The notes under the pieces are model-generated. The model did no database searches and had not been told where the DNA came from. It worked only from the letters and a program-made list of their open reading frames with translations. The translations under genes were made by a program, and so were the position numbers. A stretch of 64,000 bases of DNA, taken from positions 49,585 to 113,584 of the forward strand of contig DUBB01000026.1 of the NCBI GenBank assembly GCA_012960535.1, given 5' to 3'. Below, piece by piece: positions 47,041 to 58,307 of this stretch (within the stretch, counting starts at the first letter, position 1; the number at the start of each line of letters is the position of its first letter). The DNA is from Gammaproteobacteria bacterium. Its GTDB lineage: Bacteria; Pseudomonadota; Gammaproteobacteria; Pseudomonadales; Azotimanducaceae.

Positions 47041-47077
47041 CCCAGGTAACTTGACCGTCGTAAAGAATCCACAGTAG

Positions 47078-48618
<1,541 letters not shown>

Positions 48619-48627
48619 CCCAGACTT

Positions 48628-49278
48628 TTAACTCACGCCATAGGTACGCCGGTAAGCAAGCATTCGTTCTATCTGGTCTTTTGAAGATTGTGCAGAAAGA
48701 TACTCAATAATATCCGCAAATTTGACGATGCTGATCACTGGAACCTGAAACTCCTGTTCCACCTCCTCAATGGCAGAAAGTTGACCACTGCCTTTTTCCT
48801 GACGATCTATCGCAACCACCACACCAGCGACCTGGCCTGCCTGTTCCTGAATCAAATCAATGGCGCCGCGAATAGCCGTACCCGCTGTGATGACATCATC
48901 AACAATCATAACCCGACCCGTGATTTCAGCGCCAACCAACTGACCTCCTTCACCATGTTTTTTTTCCTCCTTTCGGCTATAAGCATAGGGCACATTTCGT
49001 TGATAATGGGTGCTTAAGCCAATGGCAGTCGCACTAACCAGCGGAATACCCTTGTAGGGAGGACCGAATAAAACATCATAGGGAACCGCAGAGGCCTGCA
49101 GGGCTTGAGCATAATACTGCCCCAACCTGGCCAGGGATTCGCCATCCTGAAACAGGCCTGCATTAAAGAAATACGGGCTTTTGCGACCCGATTTTAAGGT
49201 GAACTCGCCAAATTTAAGAACATCCCTCTGAATAGCAAATTCAATGAATTCATGGATAAATTCCGCCGCTGATTGCAT
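48628..49278 (-). CDS. pyrE: Orotate phosphoribosyltransferase
   Basis: Converts orotate and PRPP to OMP in pyrimidine synthesis. I chose ATG 49278 (GAGGA 7 nt upstream) for a 216-aa protein; a TTG at 49296 overlaps rph and is less likely. FGEFTLKSGRKSPYFFNAGLF, FGPPYKGIPL and the PRPP loop VMIVDDVITAGTAIR are present. It follows rph on the same strand (rph-pyrE), as in E. coli, where rph translation and attenuation control pyrE; I could not confirm an attenuator in the 14-bp gap. Confidence 0.95.
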   Translation of the reverse strand: MQSAAEFIHEFIEFAIQRDVLKFGEFTLKSGRKSPYFFNAGLFQDGESLARLGQYYAQALQASAVPYDVLFGPPYKGIPLVSATAIGLSTHYQRNVPYAYSRKEEKKHGEGGQLVGAEITGRVMIVDDVITAGTAIRGAIDLIQEQAGQVAGVVVAIDRQEKGSGQLSAIEEVEQEFQVPVISIVKFADIIEYLSAQSSKDQIERMLAYRRTYGVS

Positions 49279-49292
49279 TTCAAAATCCTCGT

Positions 49293-49997
49293 TCAAGCCC
49301 TCTGATATTCAATTAATTTCATGATGCCATCTCTAGCCAGATCAAGCAGTGCATCTAACTCAGACCGGTCAAAGGGTGCAGCTTCAGCCGTACCCTGCAC
49401 TTCAATAAAGTGACCCTGTTCAGTCATCACCACGTTCATATCGGTATCAGCCGTTGAATCTTCAGTATACTCCAGATCGAGAACAGGTCGGCCTTTGACA
49501 ATACCCACGGACACAGACGCCACGTATCTTCTTTTAATCTGTGCAGCCTTCGGCAATCGATCCAGGGCATCAAACAAAGCCACGCAAGCACCGGTTATTG
49601 CGGCTGTGCGGGTTCCGCCATCGGCCTGAATAACATCGCAATCTATTTTCACCGTGTTCTCCCCCATGGTCGACAAATCCACCGCGGCTCGCAATGACCT
49701 TCCTATCAATCTCTGTATTTCCTGAGTTCGCCCGGACTGCTTGCCTCTTGCCGATTCTCGACCCATTCGCTCATGAGTCGACCTGGGTAGCATCCCGTAC
49801 TCTGCGGTTACCCAGCCTTCTCCTTTACCGCGCATAAAAGGTGGCACCCCAGATTCCAGACTCGCCGTGCAAATGACCTGGGTGTCGCCAAAACTAACCA
49901 GAACCGACCCTTCTGCATGTTTATTGAAATTACGCATAATGCTGATATCGCGTAATTCATTATACTTGCGACCTGCACTTCTATTGATTATCGACAT
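49293..49997 (-). CDS. rph: Ribonuclease PH
   Basis: Phosphorolytic 3'-5' exoribonuclease that trims tRNA precursors. The 234-aa protein has [59 protein letters not shown] and [16 protein letters not shown]. The length is normal. The start is ATG 49997. It is divergent from yicC, the standard arrangement. Confidence 0.96.
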   Translation of the reverse strand: MSIINRSAGRKYNELRDISIMRNFNKHAEGSVLVSFGDTQVICTASLESGVPPFMRGKGEGWVTAEYGMLPRSTHERMGRESARGKQSGRTQEIQRLIGRSLRAAVDLSTMGENTVKIDCDVIQADGGTRTAAITGACVALFDALDRLPKAAQIKRRYVASVSVGIVKGRPVLDLEYTEDSTADTDMNVVMTEQGHFIEVQGTAEAAPFDRSELDALLDLARDGIMKLIEYQRA

Positions 49998-50069
49998 ATT
50001 CTTCCAAAGACTGTTAATGACATATTGATTATACTTCGCTTAACTGAGAAAAACTGCGAAGTTACAGAC

Positions 50070-50915
50070 ATGATTACTAGTATGACCGCGTTCGCCCATG
50101 TTGAGTGCGAACAATTCAGTTGGCAGGTGCGTTCTGTCAATCATCGTTATCTGGACGCGGCGTTCCGATTACCCGATCACTATAAACACCTGGAGCCTAG
50201 TCTCCGCGGGCTGCTAAAAAAATATGTTAAACGGGGTAAAGTTGAGGCGGTTCTGCGATCCTCACCCGGCCAGCCGGAAGTAAAAAAGCTCAATCAAGAT
50301 CTGCTTGACGAGCTAACCCAGAATCTGAATATCATCGCCACTCGGCTACCGGACGCTCAACAACCTACCACGCTGGATTTGCTGCAATGCCCCGGCGTGC
50401 TCGAGTCCCAGACAAGTGAGCAGGGGCAGGACAATGATATCAGCATCGGTTTCGAGGAAAGCCTGGTTTCTCTGGTTGAAATGCGCGTCAGAGAGGGTGC
50501 TGAGACAGCAGCAGCGATTGAACATAAACTGGTAGGATTGACGGAACTCATCGCGGTGGTACGCAGCCAATTACCCGCTTTATTAGCACAACAAAAGGCC
50601 CGGTTACTTGATCGACTCGCCGAACTGAAAACCGACTTTGATCAGGATCGAATTCACCAGGAATTTATTTTTCTGGCCAACAAAGCAGATGTCGCCGAGG
50701 AGCTTGAAAGGCTCACTATGCATATTCAGGAGGTTAGAAGAGCCCTTCAGGCAGAGGGAGAGTCGGGAAGACGACTGGATTTTCTCATGCAGGAATTGAA
50801 TCGGGAAGCCAATACCCTTTCCTCAAAATCCATTGCTGTATCTTCCACGCTGAACGCAGTCGATATGAAAGTGATTATTGAACAGATGCGTGAACAGGTA
50901 CAGAATATCGAATAA
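50070..50915 (+). CDS. yicC: YicC family endoribonuclease
   Basis: A 281-aa YicC protein; the family has been reported to be endoribonucleases affecting sRNA stability. Start ATG 50070 matches the family start MITSMTAFAH; 15 upstream codons from 50025 are disregarded. WQVRSVNHRYLDAAFRLP, GRRLDFLMQELNREANTLSS and the C-terminal VDMKVIIEQMREQVQNIE are hallmark segments. It is divergent from rph; a 7-bp inverted repeat (ACTTCGC 50033-50039, GCGAAGT 50056-50062) precedes the start and overlaps a TATACT element. Confidence 0.93.
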   Translation: MITSMTAFAHVECEQFSWQVRSVNHRYLDAAFRLPDHYKHLEPSLRGLLKKYVKRGKVEAVLRSSPGQPEVKKLNQDLLDELTQNLNIIATRLPDAQQPTTLDLLQCPGVLESQTSEQGQDNDISIGFEESLVSLVEMRVREGAETAAAIEHKLVGLTELIAVVRSQLPALLAQQKARLLDRLAELKTDFDQDRIHQEFIFLANKADVAEELERLTMHIQEVRRALQAEGESGRRLDFLMQELNREANTLSSKSIAVSSTLNAVDMKVIIEQMREQVQNIE

Positions 50916-51115
50916 CCCGTTGACGACACTGCCACTGGCCAAATCAATCAGAGAACTTAGCACGCCAAAACTCGCTTGCATGAATGCACTACATTCATAA
51001 CAGGTGAACAATCAACAGGTTCATTGGTAGCATTGATATCCATGCTTTAGTAACCTCTGAATCCCAAATTAAACTGCTCGAGCAATTCATATCCGCTCAT
51101 AACCGAATAGAAATC

Positions 51116-51754
51116 ATGTCACTACAAAGAGGCCAGGTCTTCGTTATTTCAGCACCTTCTGGTACCGGAAAAACCAGCCTGGTAAAAGCACTCCTTGAAA
51201 GAAATTCTGCTGCCCAGGTCTGCGTCTCTCATACCACCAGAAAAATCAGGCCCGGAGAAATAGACGGGTTGAATTATTTCTTTATCAGCCGACAGAACTT
51301 CAAGAAGATGCTGGCTGATGATCAATTCATCGAATCTGCAGAAGTGTTCGGGCACCTCTATGGTACAAGTAAGCGCGAGGCTAATCAGATTCTGGCATCT
51401 GGCAGGCACATCATTCTGGAAATTGACTGGCAGGGTGCATTGCAGGTCAAGGCATCCATGCCGAACAGCCAGATGATTTTTATTCTACCGCCCTCCCTTG
51501 CAACCCTTCGCCAGCGCCTGGTTAATCGTAACCAGGATGACCGGGATACCGTTGAGCGGCGATTAACCGGTGCCATCGAAGAAATCAGGCATCACCACCG
51601 CTTTGATTTTCTCCTGGTCAACAACCTATTTGATACCACATTGCAGGAACTGGAACAGATCCTGTTTTCAGATGGTTCCACTTTTGCGCACGATGCCCAA
51701 TTAACCGAGCTAGCACCTTTGATAAACCAACTCCTGGTAGAACCATTAAACTAA
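51116..51754 (+). CDS. gmk: Guanylate kinase
   Basis: Phosphorylates GMP to GDP, feeding GTP and (p)ppGpp pools used by the downstream SpoT. The 212-aa protein has the P-loop SAPSGTGKTSL, HTTRKIRPGEIDGLNYFF (GMP binding) and EIDWQGALQVK. The start is ATG 51116. It lies 200 bp after yicC, a spacer in which I see nothing distinctive. Confidence 0.96.
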   Translation: MSLQRGQVFVISAPSGTGKTSLVKALLERNSAAQVCVSHTTRKIRPGEIDGLNYFFISRQNFKKMLADDQFIESAEVFGHLYGTSKREANQILASGRHIILEIDWQGALQVKASMPNSQMIFILPPSLATLRQRLVNRNQDDRDTVERRLTGAIEEIRHHHRFDFLLVNNLFDTTLQELEQILFSDGSTFAHDAQLTELAPLINQLLVEPLN

Positions 51755-51773
51755 CCAGGAACCCACGGATTGA

Positions 51774-51802
51774 TTGCCAGTTGGCCCCAATAGGGCTACA
51801 AT
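51774..51802 (+). promoter_or_regulatory. Candidate sigma70 promoter of rpoZ-spoT
   Basis: TTGCCA (51774-51779) and TACAAT (51797-51802) are separated by exactly 17 bp, one of the better promoter matches in the window. The predicted start is near 51809, at the foot of a hairpin in the rpoZ leader. Confidence 0.55.
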
Positions 51803-51810
51803 CCGCCCCC

Positions 51811-51832
51811 CCTTGCCAATTTAGCGGCAAGG
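51811..51832 (+). other. Hairpin at the 5' end of the rpoZ leader
   Basis: CCTTGCC (51811-51817) and GGCAAGG (51826-51832) form a perfect 7-bp stem with an 8-nt loop, followed by CTTTTG. If the upstream promoter is used, this is a 5'-terminal stem-loop of the rpoZ-spoT mRNA. For transcripts entering from gmk it could act as a weak terminator (only four T). Confidence 0.5.
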
Positions 51833-51868
51833 CTTTTGAAAAATCATTTGGTTCAAGGAAAATGTTTA

Positions 51869-52144
51869 ATGGCTAGAGTTACCGTTGAGGACTGTTTGGA
51901 AAATGTAGACAACCGCTTTGAACTGGTCATGGTAGCCAGTAAGCGTGCCCGACAAATTGCCAATGAAGGCAAGGATCCACTGGTCCCAATCGAAAATGAC
52001 AAAGCGACCGTACTCGCTCTCAGAGAGATCGCAGAAGGTCTGGTAACAGCAGAGATTCTGACCGAAAAGCCCCGCGAAAATTTTGAGCCTATCGCCATGG
52101 AACTGTTAGCCGATAGTTTCGAACGGCACGACGCAGAGTTCTAG
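51869..52144 (+). CDS. rpoZ: RNA polymerase omega subunit
   Basis: Small subunit that aids RNA polymerase assembly and forms part of a ppGpp site. Start ATG 51869 (AAGGA about 9 nt upstream) gives 91 aa, beginning [20 protein letters not shown], the family's typical N-terminus. [19 protein letters not shown] and [17 protein letters not shown] follow. The 42-bp gap to spoT implies cotranscription of this ppGpp-related pair. Confidence 0.96.
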   Translation: MARVTVEDCLENVDNRFELVMVASKRARQIANEGKDPLVPIENDKATVLALREIAEGLVTAEILTEKPRENFEPIAMELLADSFERHDAEF

Positions 52145-52186
52145 CAGAAGGGTACACTTTCCTGCAATCGTTGGTATAGTTAATCT

Positions 52187-54298
52187 ATGCAGACGATCGA
52201 CAATCTAGCAACCGATCTCAATGAATACCTGGAACCCAAACAGGTCAAGCAAGTCGTTCGCGCTTATCATTTTGCAAAAGATGCCCACAAAGGCCAAACC
52301 AGGAAATCGGGTGAACCCTACATCAATCACCCCCTGGCAGTTGCCAGTATTCTTTCCGGCATGCACATGGATCATCAATGTCTCATGGCGGCCCTCCTGC
52401 ATGATGTAATAGAAGATACCGGCATACCGAAACATCTGTTAAGCGTGGAATTCGATCAGGAAGTTGCCGATCTAGTCGACGGCGTAAGCAAACTGAAAAG
52501 CATGTTCCACTCACGCGCCGAGGCGCAGGCCGAAAATTTTCAAAAAATGGCCCTGGCAATGGCCAAGGATATCCGGGTCATTCTGGTCAAACTTGCAGAT
52601 CGTCTGCATAACATGCGAACCCTCGGCCATCTGGATAGTGAACGAAGGCGCCGAATTGCCAAGGAAACACTGGAGATTTACGCGCCAATTGCATTAAGGC
52701 TGGGTATGAATGCAATCAGAATAGAATTCGAGGAACTGGGCTTTAGAGCACTGTATCCGCTTCGATCTTCCATGATTGAAAAAGCCGTTAAAAGAGCCCG
52801 AGGAAACCGCAAGGAAGTTGTCTCTAAAATAAGCCAGTCCATCGTAAGTTGTCTAAAAAGAGAGGGTATAAAGGCAACCGTAACGGGCCGAGAAAAACAT
52901 CTCTACAGCATCTACGACAAAATGCGACTAAAAAGACGTTCCTTTACCGAAATAATGGACGTTTACGCCTTTCGAATTATCGTTACAGATGTGGATACCT
53001 GTTACCGCACCCTGGGTTCTGTTCACAATCTCTACAAACCCGTGGCCGGCAGATTTAAAGATTATGTCGCGATACCCAAAGCCAATGGTTATCAATCCCT
53101 GCACACCACTTTATTTGGCATGCACGGTTTGCCCATAGAGATTCAGATAAGAACAGCAGAAATGGAAATGGTTGCCAACAACGGCATCGCTGGGCACTGG
53201 TTATATAAAAGTAACGATGCATCCGCCTCCGGAAGCCACCGGCGGGCAAGGGAATGGATGCAGGGTTTACTGGAATTACAGCAGAGCGCAGGGAATTCAC
53301 TGGAATTTATAGAAAACGTTAAAATTGATCTATTCCCTGACGAGGTCTATATATTTACCCCAATCGGTGAAATTTATGAGCTTCCGAACGGTTCTACACC
53401 TATCGATTTCGCCTATGCGGTGCATACGGATATCGGTAATACCTGCATCGCCTGCCGTATTGATCGTCGACTGGCACCACTCAGCGCTGTTCTAGAAAGT
53501 GGCCAGACGGTCGAGATAGTCACAACAAAAGGTGCCTTGCCGAACCCAGCCTGGCTGAGTTTCGCGGTGACAGGAAAAGCCAGAGCCAGCATTCGAATTG
53601 CCCTCAAACACCAGCATTTAAACGAATCGGTCGAACTCGGACGAAGACTACTTGAACGGGCCGTCCAGTCATTTGATAAAACACTGGCTGATATAGACAA
53701 GCAGGCACTCAAACAACTGCTGGATCAAAAGCAGTTGAAATCAATTGACGATCTTTTAGCTGAGATAGGCCTGGGTAATCAGATGTCTAACATTATTGCC
53801 CGAAAACTAATTAACAATCCGGACACAGTCAGTGATATAGAACTCTCCTATCACGGCCCACTGGCTATTACCGGCACCGAAGGCCTGGTGGTGACCTATG
53901 CCAAATGCTGCCGGCCTATTGCTGGAGACCCTATCGTTGGCCACATCAGTGCTGGACGCGGCATCGTTATCCATGTGGAGACCTGCGGAAATATGACCGA
54001 AATCAGGGACAAGGGTGATGAGATAATGACGGTACGCTGGGAACCTGGCGTCGACCAGGAATTTGCAGTTGAACTGCGGGTAGAGCTGGAACACGAAAAA
54101 GGCATGATCGCCATGCTGGCGTCAACTATTACCAGCGCCGAGGCTAATATTGAACGAATAAGCCTGCTTGAGAAAGACGCTCATCTAGCCATTGTCAATA
54201 TTGTCATGACCTTAAAGGATCGGGTCCACCTGGCCAGAGTTATTCGCAAGGTAAGACATATCCACAACATTAATAAAATTATTCGATTGAAAGGCTAA
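52187..54298 (+). CDS. spoT: Bifunctional (p)ppGpp synthetase/hydrolase SpoT
   Basis: Makes and degrades the stringent-response alarmones. The 703-aa protein has an HD hydrolase domain (HPLAVASIL, ALLHDVIEDTG), the synthetase domain (KMRLKRRSFTEIMDVYAFRI, GYQSLHTTLFG), a TGS domain (VYIFTPIGEIYELPNGSTP), a zinc-finger-like Cys region (TYAKCCRPIAGD) and a C-terminal ACT domain. The intact HD motif marks a hydrolase-competent enzyme, consistent with SpoT. It overlaps ridA by one base. Confidence 0.95.
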   Translation: MQTIDNLATDLNEYLEPKQVKQVVRAYHFAKDAHKGQTRKSGEPYINHPLAVASILSGMHMDHQCLMAALLHDVIEDTGIPKHLLSVEFDQEVADLVDGVSKLKSMFHSRAEAQAENFQKMALAMAKDIRVILVKLADRLHNMRTLGHLDSERRRRIAKETLEIYAPIALRLGMNAIRIEFEELGFRALYPLRSSMIEKAVKRARGNRKEVVSKISQSIVSCLKREGIKATVTGREKHLYSIYDKMRLKRRSFTEIMDVYAFRIIVTDVDTCYRTLGSVHNLYKPVAGRFKDYVAIPKANGYQSLHTTLFGMHGLPIEIQIRTAEMEMVANNGIAGHWLYKSNDASASGSHRRAREWMQGLLELQQSAGNSLEFIENVKIDLFPDEVYIFTPIGEIYELPNGSTPIDFAYAVHTDIGNTCIACRIDRRLAPLSAVLESGQTVEIVTTKGALPNPAWLSFAVTGKARASIRIALKHQHLNESVELGRRLLERAVQSFDKTLADIDKQALKQLLDQKQLKSIDDLLAEIGLGNQMSNIIARKLINNPDTVSDIELSYHGPLAITGTEGLVVTYAKCCRPIAGDPIVGHISAGRGIVIHVETCGNMTEIRDKGDEIMTVRWEPGVDQEFAVELRVELEHEKGMIAMLASTITSAEANIERISLLEKDAHLAIVNIVMTLKDRVHLARVIRKVRHIHNINKIIRLKG

Positions 54299-54693
54299 TG
54301 GAAAAAATCACAACAATTTCCACCACTGCAGCGCCACAGGCACTGGGCCCCTACTCACAGGGAGTCGTCACAGGCGGGCTATTATTCGTCAGCGGCCAAA
54401 TAGGATTAATTCCCGAAACCGGACAGCTGATCGACGACGACCTCAGCCATCAGACAAAACAGGTCTTTGACAATATCCACTCGATTTGCGCAGCCGCTGG
54501 CGTGGGCATGCAGAATATTGTCAAACTAACCATCTATTTGACAGACCTTTCCCAATTCAACCTGGTCAACGAACTCATGCAGAGCAGGTTTGACAAACCC
54601 TATCCTGCAAGAGCGACGGTCGAGATCAGTGCCCTGCCAAAGAACGCGCTAATCGAGATCGAAGCAGTGGCGGCCATGACTGTCGGTGGCTAA
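54298..54693 (+). CDS. ridA: RidA family reactive intermediate deaminase
   Basis: Hydrolyses reactive enamine/imine intermediates such as those released by threonine ammonia-lyase, which is also encoded here (ilvA). The 131-aa protein contains ALGPYSQGVVTGGLLFVSGQ and PYPARATVEISALPKNALIE with the conserved Arg that binds the substrate carboxylate. ATG 54298 overlaps the spoT stop (TAATG), and recG begins within its end. The spoT-ridA-recG order is known from other proteobacteria. Confidence 0.94.
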   Translation: MEKITTISTTAAPQALGPYSQGVVTGGLLFVSGQIGLIPETGQLIDDDLSHQTKQVFDNIHSICAAAGVGMQNIVKLTIYLTDLSQFNLVNELMQSRFDKPYPARATVEISALPKNALIEIEAVAAMTVGG

Positions 54694-56746
54694 AACGCTT
54701 GAAAACGTGTCCGTCGCCACGCTCAAGGGTGTGGGACCGGCTATGTTTAAAAAACTGGAACAGTTGTCCATCCATAATCTGCAGGACCTGTTACTGCACC
54801 TGCCGCTTCGCTATGAAAACAGAACCAGAATAACGGCCATAGCCGATGCTCATCCTGGCGACCACCTGGTACTAAAAGGCCAGATCGTAAGTACTCAAAT
54901 TCAATTTGGAAGACGAAGAAGTCTTGTTGCTAGCCTGAGAGATGAAACCGGGCAAATCAACCTGCGTTTTTACTACTTTGGAAAAACACAGCAAGCCCAG
55001 TTGGAAGGGTTACCTGAAATCCGCTGCTTTGGCGAAATAAGGCGAGGTGCCTCGGGTCTGGAGTTGTACCATCCCGAATACAGTAACCAGTTAAATCAGC
55101 CTCTGGAAACAACGTTAACCCCGGTGTACCCGAAGACTGAAGGAATCAGCCAGAACCAGCTTCGTAAATTAGTATTGCAGGCCCTGGCAACCTTGCAACA
55201 GAGCCAGCTTCTCGCCAATCTCATCAATGTACCAGGTCGACCGTTGATCACTGATAGCCTTGTTCATCTGCACCAACCTTTAGCCAACAGTGACCTTGAG
55301 CGACTCAGCGAAGGCTTGGACCCGGCACAACGAGCGCTGTCATTTGAAGAACTCACCGCACATCAGATCGGTATCCTGTTCATGCGAGAGAAATTGACCC
55401 AGCTGCCAGCACCACAATTCGGGGAACCTTCAGGCCTGGTTGAGCGTTTCATCAAACAATTAAATTTTACGTTGACCCAGGCACAAAAGAGAGTCGCCGC
55501 AGAAGTCTCACAAGACCTGCAAAGAAGCACACCCAGCCTTCGCCTTCTGCAGGGTGATGTTGGTTCCGGAAAGACCGTTATCGCTGCTCTTGCGGCCGTA
55601 CAGGCCTGTGAAAATCAGTTTCAGACAGCATTGATGGTGCCGACTGAGATACTGGCCGAACAGCACTATGTCACTCTCAAGGCCTGGCTCGAGCCACTCA
55701 ACATCACGGTAAACTGGCTTGCCAGCAGTATCAAAGGTAAACAGCGAAACCAGCTACTTGATGACCTGCGCACCGGCAGACTGCAGGTCATCGTCGGCAC
55801 CCATGCATTATTTCAGGATCAAGTCAGCTTCAAGCAACTGGGCCTGGCCATTATAGACGAGCAGCACCGCTTTGGCGTTCATCAAAGAATGGCGCTGCGC
55901 GACAAGGGCGAAAAACAAGGATTGATGCCGCATCAGTTAATCATGACTGCAACACCAATTCCTAGAACCCTGACCATGAGCCTATACGGCGACATGGACT
56001 GTTCGGTCATCGATGAACTCCCGGCAGGTCGAACACCCATCACCACCCGCATCATTCCAGGTAGCAGGCGCATTGAAATCATCGATCGATTGAAAGCAGC
56101 CTGTGTCTCAGGCGCTCAAGCCTACTGGGTCTGTACCCTGATAGAAAGCTCAGAGATCCTGGCAGCTCAGGCGGCTGAAGATACCGCTAAACAATTAGAA
56201 AAAGCCCTGCACCCATTAGTGGTCGGGCTCGTGCACGGCCGAATGTCTGGCCTGGAAAAGGCCCGGGTGATGGAGAGATTCAGCAATGGCGAGATTCAGG
56301 TACTGGTCGCCACGACCGTCATTGAAGTCGGCGTCGACATTGCCAATGCCAGTTTCATGGTTATAGAAAACGCCGAACGGCTAGGCCTGACCCAACTGCA
56401 TCAATTGCGCGGCCGAGTCGGTCGAGGTCAATCAAAAAGCTTCTGCTTATTGCTGTATGCCACACCGCTGGGAGAGGTCAGTAAAAAACGTCTGAATGTC
56501 ATACGCCACAGTCAGGACGGATTTTTTATTGCCGAGCAGGATCTCATCATCCGAGGACCAGGTGATGTGCTTGGAGACCGTCAATCCGGTAACGTCAATT
56601 TCAAAATAGCTGATTTAATGCGGGATCAGGATATGCTTGACGAAGCAATCACGCTTGCCCGACAATTATTTTCAGAAAACAGTACAGTCGCTAAAGCACT
56701 GGTGCAGCGCTGGATTGGTTCAGTCTCGGATTACGGCCAGGTCTAA
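54686..56746 (+). CDS. recG: ATP-dependent DNA helicase RecG
   Basis: Branch-migration helicase that remodels stalled forks. The 686-aa protein has the N-terminal wedge/OB region (LKGVGPAMFKKLEQL, LPLRYENRT), Walker A GDVGSGKTVIAALA, motif II IDEQHRFG, ATPIPRTL, and C-terminal ATTVIEVGVDIANAS and QLRGRVGRG. The start is GTG 54686, overlapping ridA by 8 bp. The length is typical. Confidence 0.96.
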   Translation: MAKTLENVSVATLKGVGPAMFKKLEQLSIHNLQDLLLHLPLRYENRTRITAIADAHPGDHLVLKGQIVSTQIQFGRRRSLVASLRDETGQINLRFYYFGKTQQAQLEGLPEIRCFGEIRRGASGLELYHPEYSNQLNQPLETTLTPVYPKTEGISQNQLRKLVLQALATLQQSQLLANLINVPGRPLITDSLVHLHQPLANSDLERLSEGLDPAQRALSFEELTAHQIGILFMREKLTQLPAPQFGEPSGLVERFIKQLNFTLTQAQKRVAAEVSQDLQRSTPSLRLLQGDVGSGKTVIAALAAVQACENQFQTALMVPTEILAEQHYVTLKAWLEPLNITVNWLASSIKGKQRNQLLDDLRTGRLQVIVGTHALFQDQVSFKQLGLAIIDEQHRFGVHQRMALRDKGEKQGLMPHQLIMTATPIPRTLTMSLYGDMDCSVIDELPAGRTPITTRIIPGSRRIEIIDRLKAACVSGAQAYWVCTLIESSEILAAQAAEDTAKQLEKALHPLVVGLVHGRMSGLEKARVMERFSNGEIQVLVATTVIEVGVDIANASFMVIENAERLGLTQLHQLRGRVGRGQSKSFCLLLYATPLGEVSKKRLNVIRHSQDGFFIAEQDLIIRGPGDVLGDRQSGNVNFKIADLMRDQDMLDEAITLARQLFSENSTVAKALVQRWIGSVSDYGQV

Positions 56747-56760
56747 TAAAATAACTGCCA

Positions 56761-58011
56761 TTATTCTGAATCAAAAATGGCCTGCTCGAACTGCCCCTCA
56801 CTTCGAGCGACAACGGTTGCAACAGTTGCATCACCCACCACATTCACCACTGTGCGGGTCATATCAAGAAGTCGATCAACACCGATAATCAGGGCAATAC
56901 CCTCTACTGGCAAGCCAACCTGGGTCAACACCAGGGCCAATGTGATCAGCCCGACACCCGGTACACCAGCTGTACCAATTGATGCCAGGGTTGCTGTCAA
57001 AATCACCATCAGATAGCCCGAGAGCGAAATATCGACATTAAAAGCCTGCGCGATAAAAACAGTCGCTACGCCTTGCATAATAGCCGTGCCGTCCATATTA
57101 ATGGTGGCACCCAACGGAATAATAAAGCTGGCGACCTGATTCTTGACACCGAGCCTCTTCTTGACCGCTTCCAGCGTAACCGGCAGGGTTGCGCCACTGG
57201 AAGACGTCGAAAACGCAAAAACCATCACTGGCATCATCTTTTTGTAAAAAGTGATGGGATTCAGCCCAGCAACGAATCGAATCAGCATAGGGTAGGTAAC
57301 AAAAAAATGCACCATCAGTACCAATAAAACGGCCACGAAATAATAAATCAACTGGGAAATAGCCGAGAAACCCATTTTTGAAAACAACGTCACCATCAAA
57401 CAGAAAACACCGATGGGAGCGACATTCATCAGCATTAACACCAGGCGCATTACAACTTCATTCCAATCATTGAAAGTATCCCGAAGACGCTCCCCATGAG
57501 CGCCAGCTTTGGTAATGGCAACCCCCAGTAGAATCGCGAAAACAATAATCTGCAGCATATTAGTTTCGGCCATCGCCTGTATGGGATTGGTGGGGAATAT
57601 ATTGATTACTACCTGTTTCAGAGAAGGGCTTTCCTTGGCCACAAATTCAGTGGCTGTCGCCATATTAAAGCCCATGCCCGGATTAATCAGATTGGCTAAC
57701 AGCAGGGCCAGACAAATTGCAATAGCGGTGGTCATCAGGTACAGACCCACAGCCTTGATACCAATTCGACCCATGTGGCCTTCACCTGAGAGATTACTTG
57801 CGCCCGAGACCAGGGACACAAACACCAGCGGCACGACTAAGAGTTTCAAACTGGCTATAAAGACCTTGCCACCCACATCGAAGATACCATCAACCACATA
57901 AACTGTGAGTAAACTCGATGTATCCAGTGCCATGGCATGAATTAACGAGCCCAGTACCAGACCCAGTAGCATGCCCAGTAAAATATTTCGCGTCAGTTTA
58001 CTCCGATCCAT
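56761..58011 (-). CDS. Dicarboxylate/amino acid:cation symporter (DAACS family)
   Basis: A 416-aa SDF-type secondary transporter taking up C4-dicarboxylates, glutamate/aspartate or similar with Na+ or H+. It has about eight hydrophobic helices, the serine-rich re-entrant loop STSSSGATLPVTLEAV, GATINMDGTAIMQGVATVF and the C-terminal GVDRLLDMTRTVVNVVGDA. The substrate cannot be set by sequence. It lies 8 bp after rubredoxin on the same strand and converges with recG. Confidence 0.92.
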   Translation of the reverse strand: MDRSKLTRNILLGMLLGLVLGSLIHAMALDTSSLLTVYVVDGIFDVGGKVFIASLKLLVVPLVFVSLVSGASNLSGEGHMGRIGIKAVGLYLMTTAIAICLALLLANLINPGMGFNMATATEFVAKESPSLKQVVINIFPTNPIQAMAETNMLQIIVFAILLGVAITKAGAHGERLRDTFNDWNEVVMRLVLMLMNVAPIGVFCLMVTLFSKMGFSAISQLIYYFVAVLLVLMVHFFVTYPMLIRFVAGLNPITFYKKMMPVMVFAFSTSSSGATLPVTLEAVKKRLGVKNQVASFIIPLGATINMDGTAIMQGVATVFIAQAFNVDISLSGYLMVILTATLASIGTAGVPGVGLITLALVLTQVGLPVEGIALIIGVDRLLDMTRTVVNVVGDATVATVVARSEGQFEQAIFDSE

Positions 58012-58019
58012 AATCTGTC

Positions 58020-58187
58020 CTAAGCCAGTTCTTCCATTTCAAAATCTTCCTTGCTTACACCACACTCTGGACAGACCCAGTCTTCGGGAATATCTTCCCA
58101 GCGTGTACCCGCGGCAACTCCCTCTTCTTCCAGACCTTCTTCTTCATCATAGATAAATCCACAAACAATACATTGCCACTTTTTCAT
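58020..58187 (-). CDS. Rubredoxin
   Basis: A 55-aa one-iron electron carrier. MKKWQCIVCGFIYDEEEGLE and WVCPECGVSKEDFE supply the CxxC...CxxC iron site. Start ATG 58187 gives the standard length; a longer reading to 58259 adds an unrelated 24-residue leader. It is divergent from ubiA. The partner could be a hydroxylase or an oxidative-stress reductase encoded elsewhere. Cotranscription with the downstream symporter gene is likely from the 8-bp gap but has no obvious functional logic. Confidence 0.95.
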   Translation of the reverse strand: MKKWQCIVCGFIYDEEEGLEEEGVAAGTRWEDIPEDWVCPECGVSKEDFEMEELA

Positions 58188-58307
58188 AATAGTTTCTTCA
58201 CCATCTTTCAATAATTCCCAAAAAAAATAAACGCACCCCAACGGATGTGCTGTGATCACAAGACCCGTATACTAACTCATTTGTAATATGACAAACATGC
58301 CCAAATA

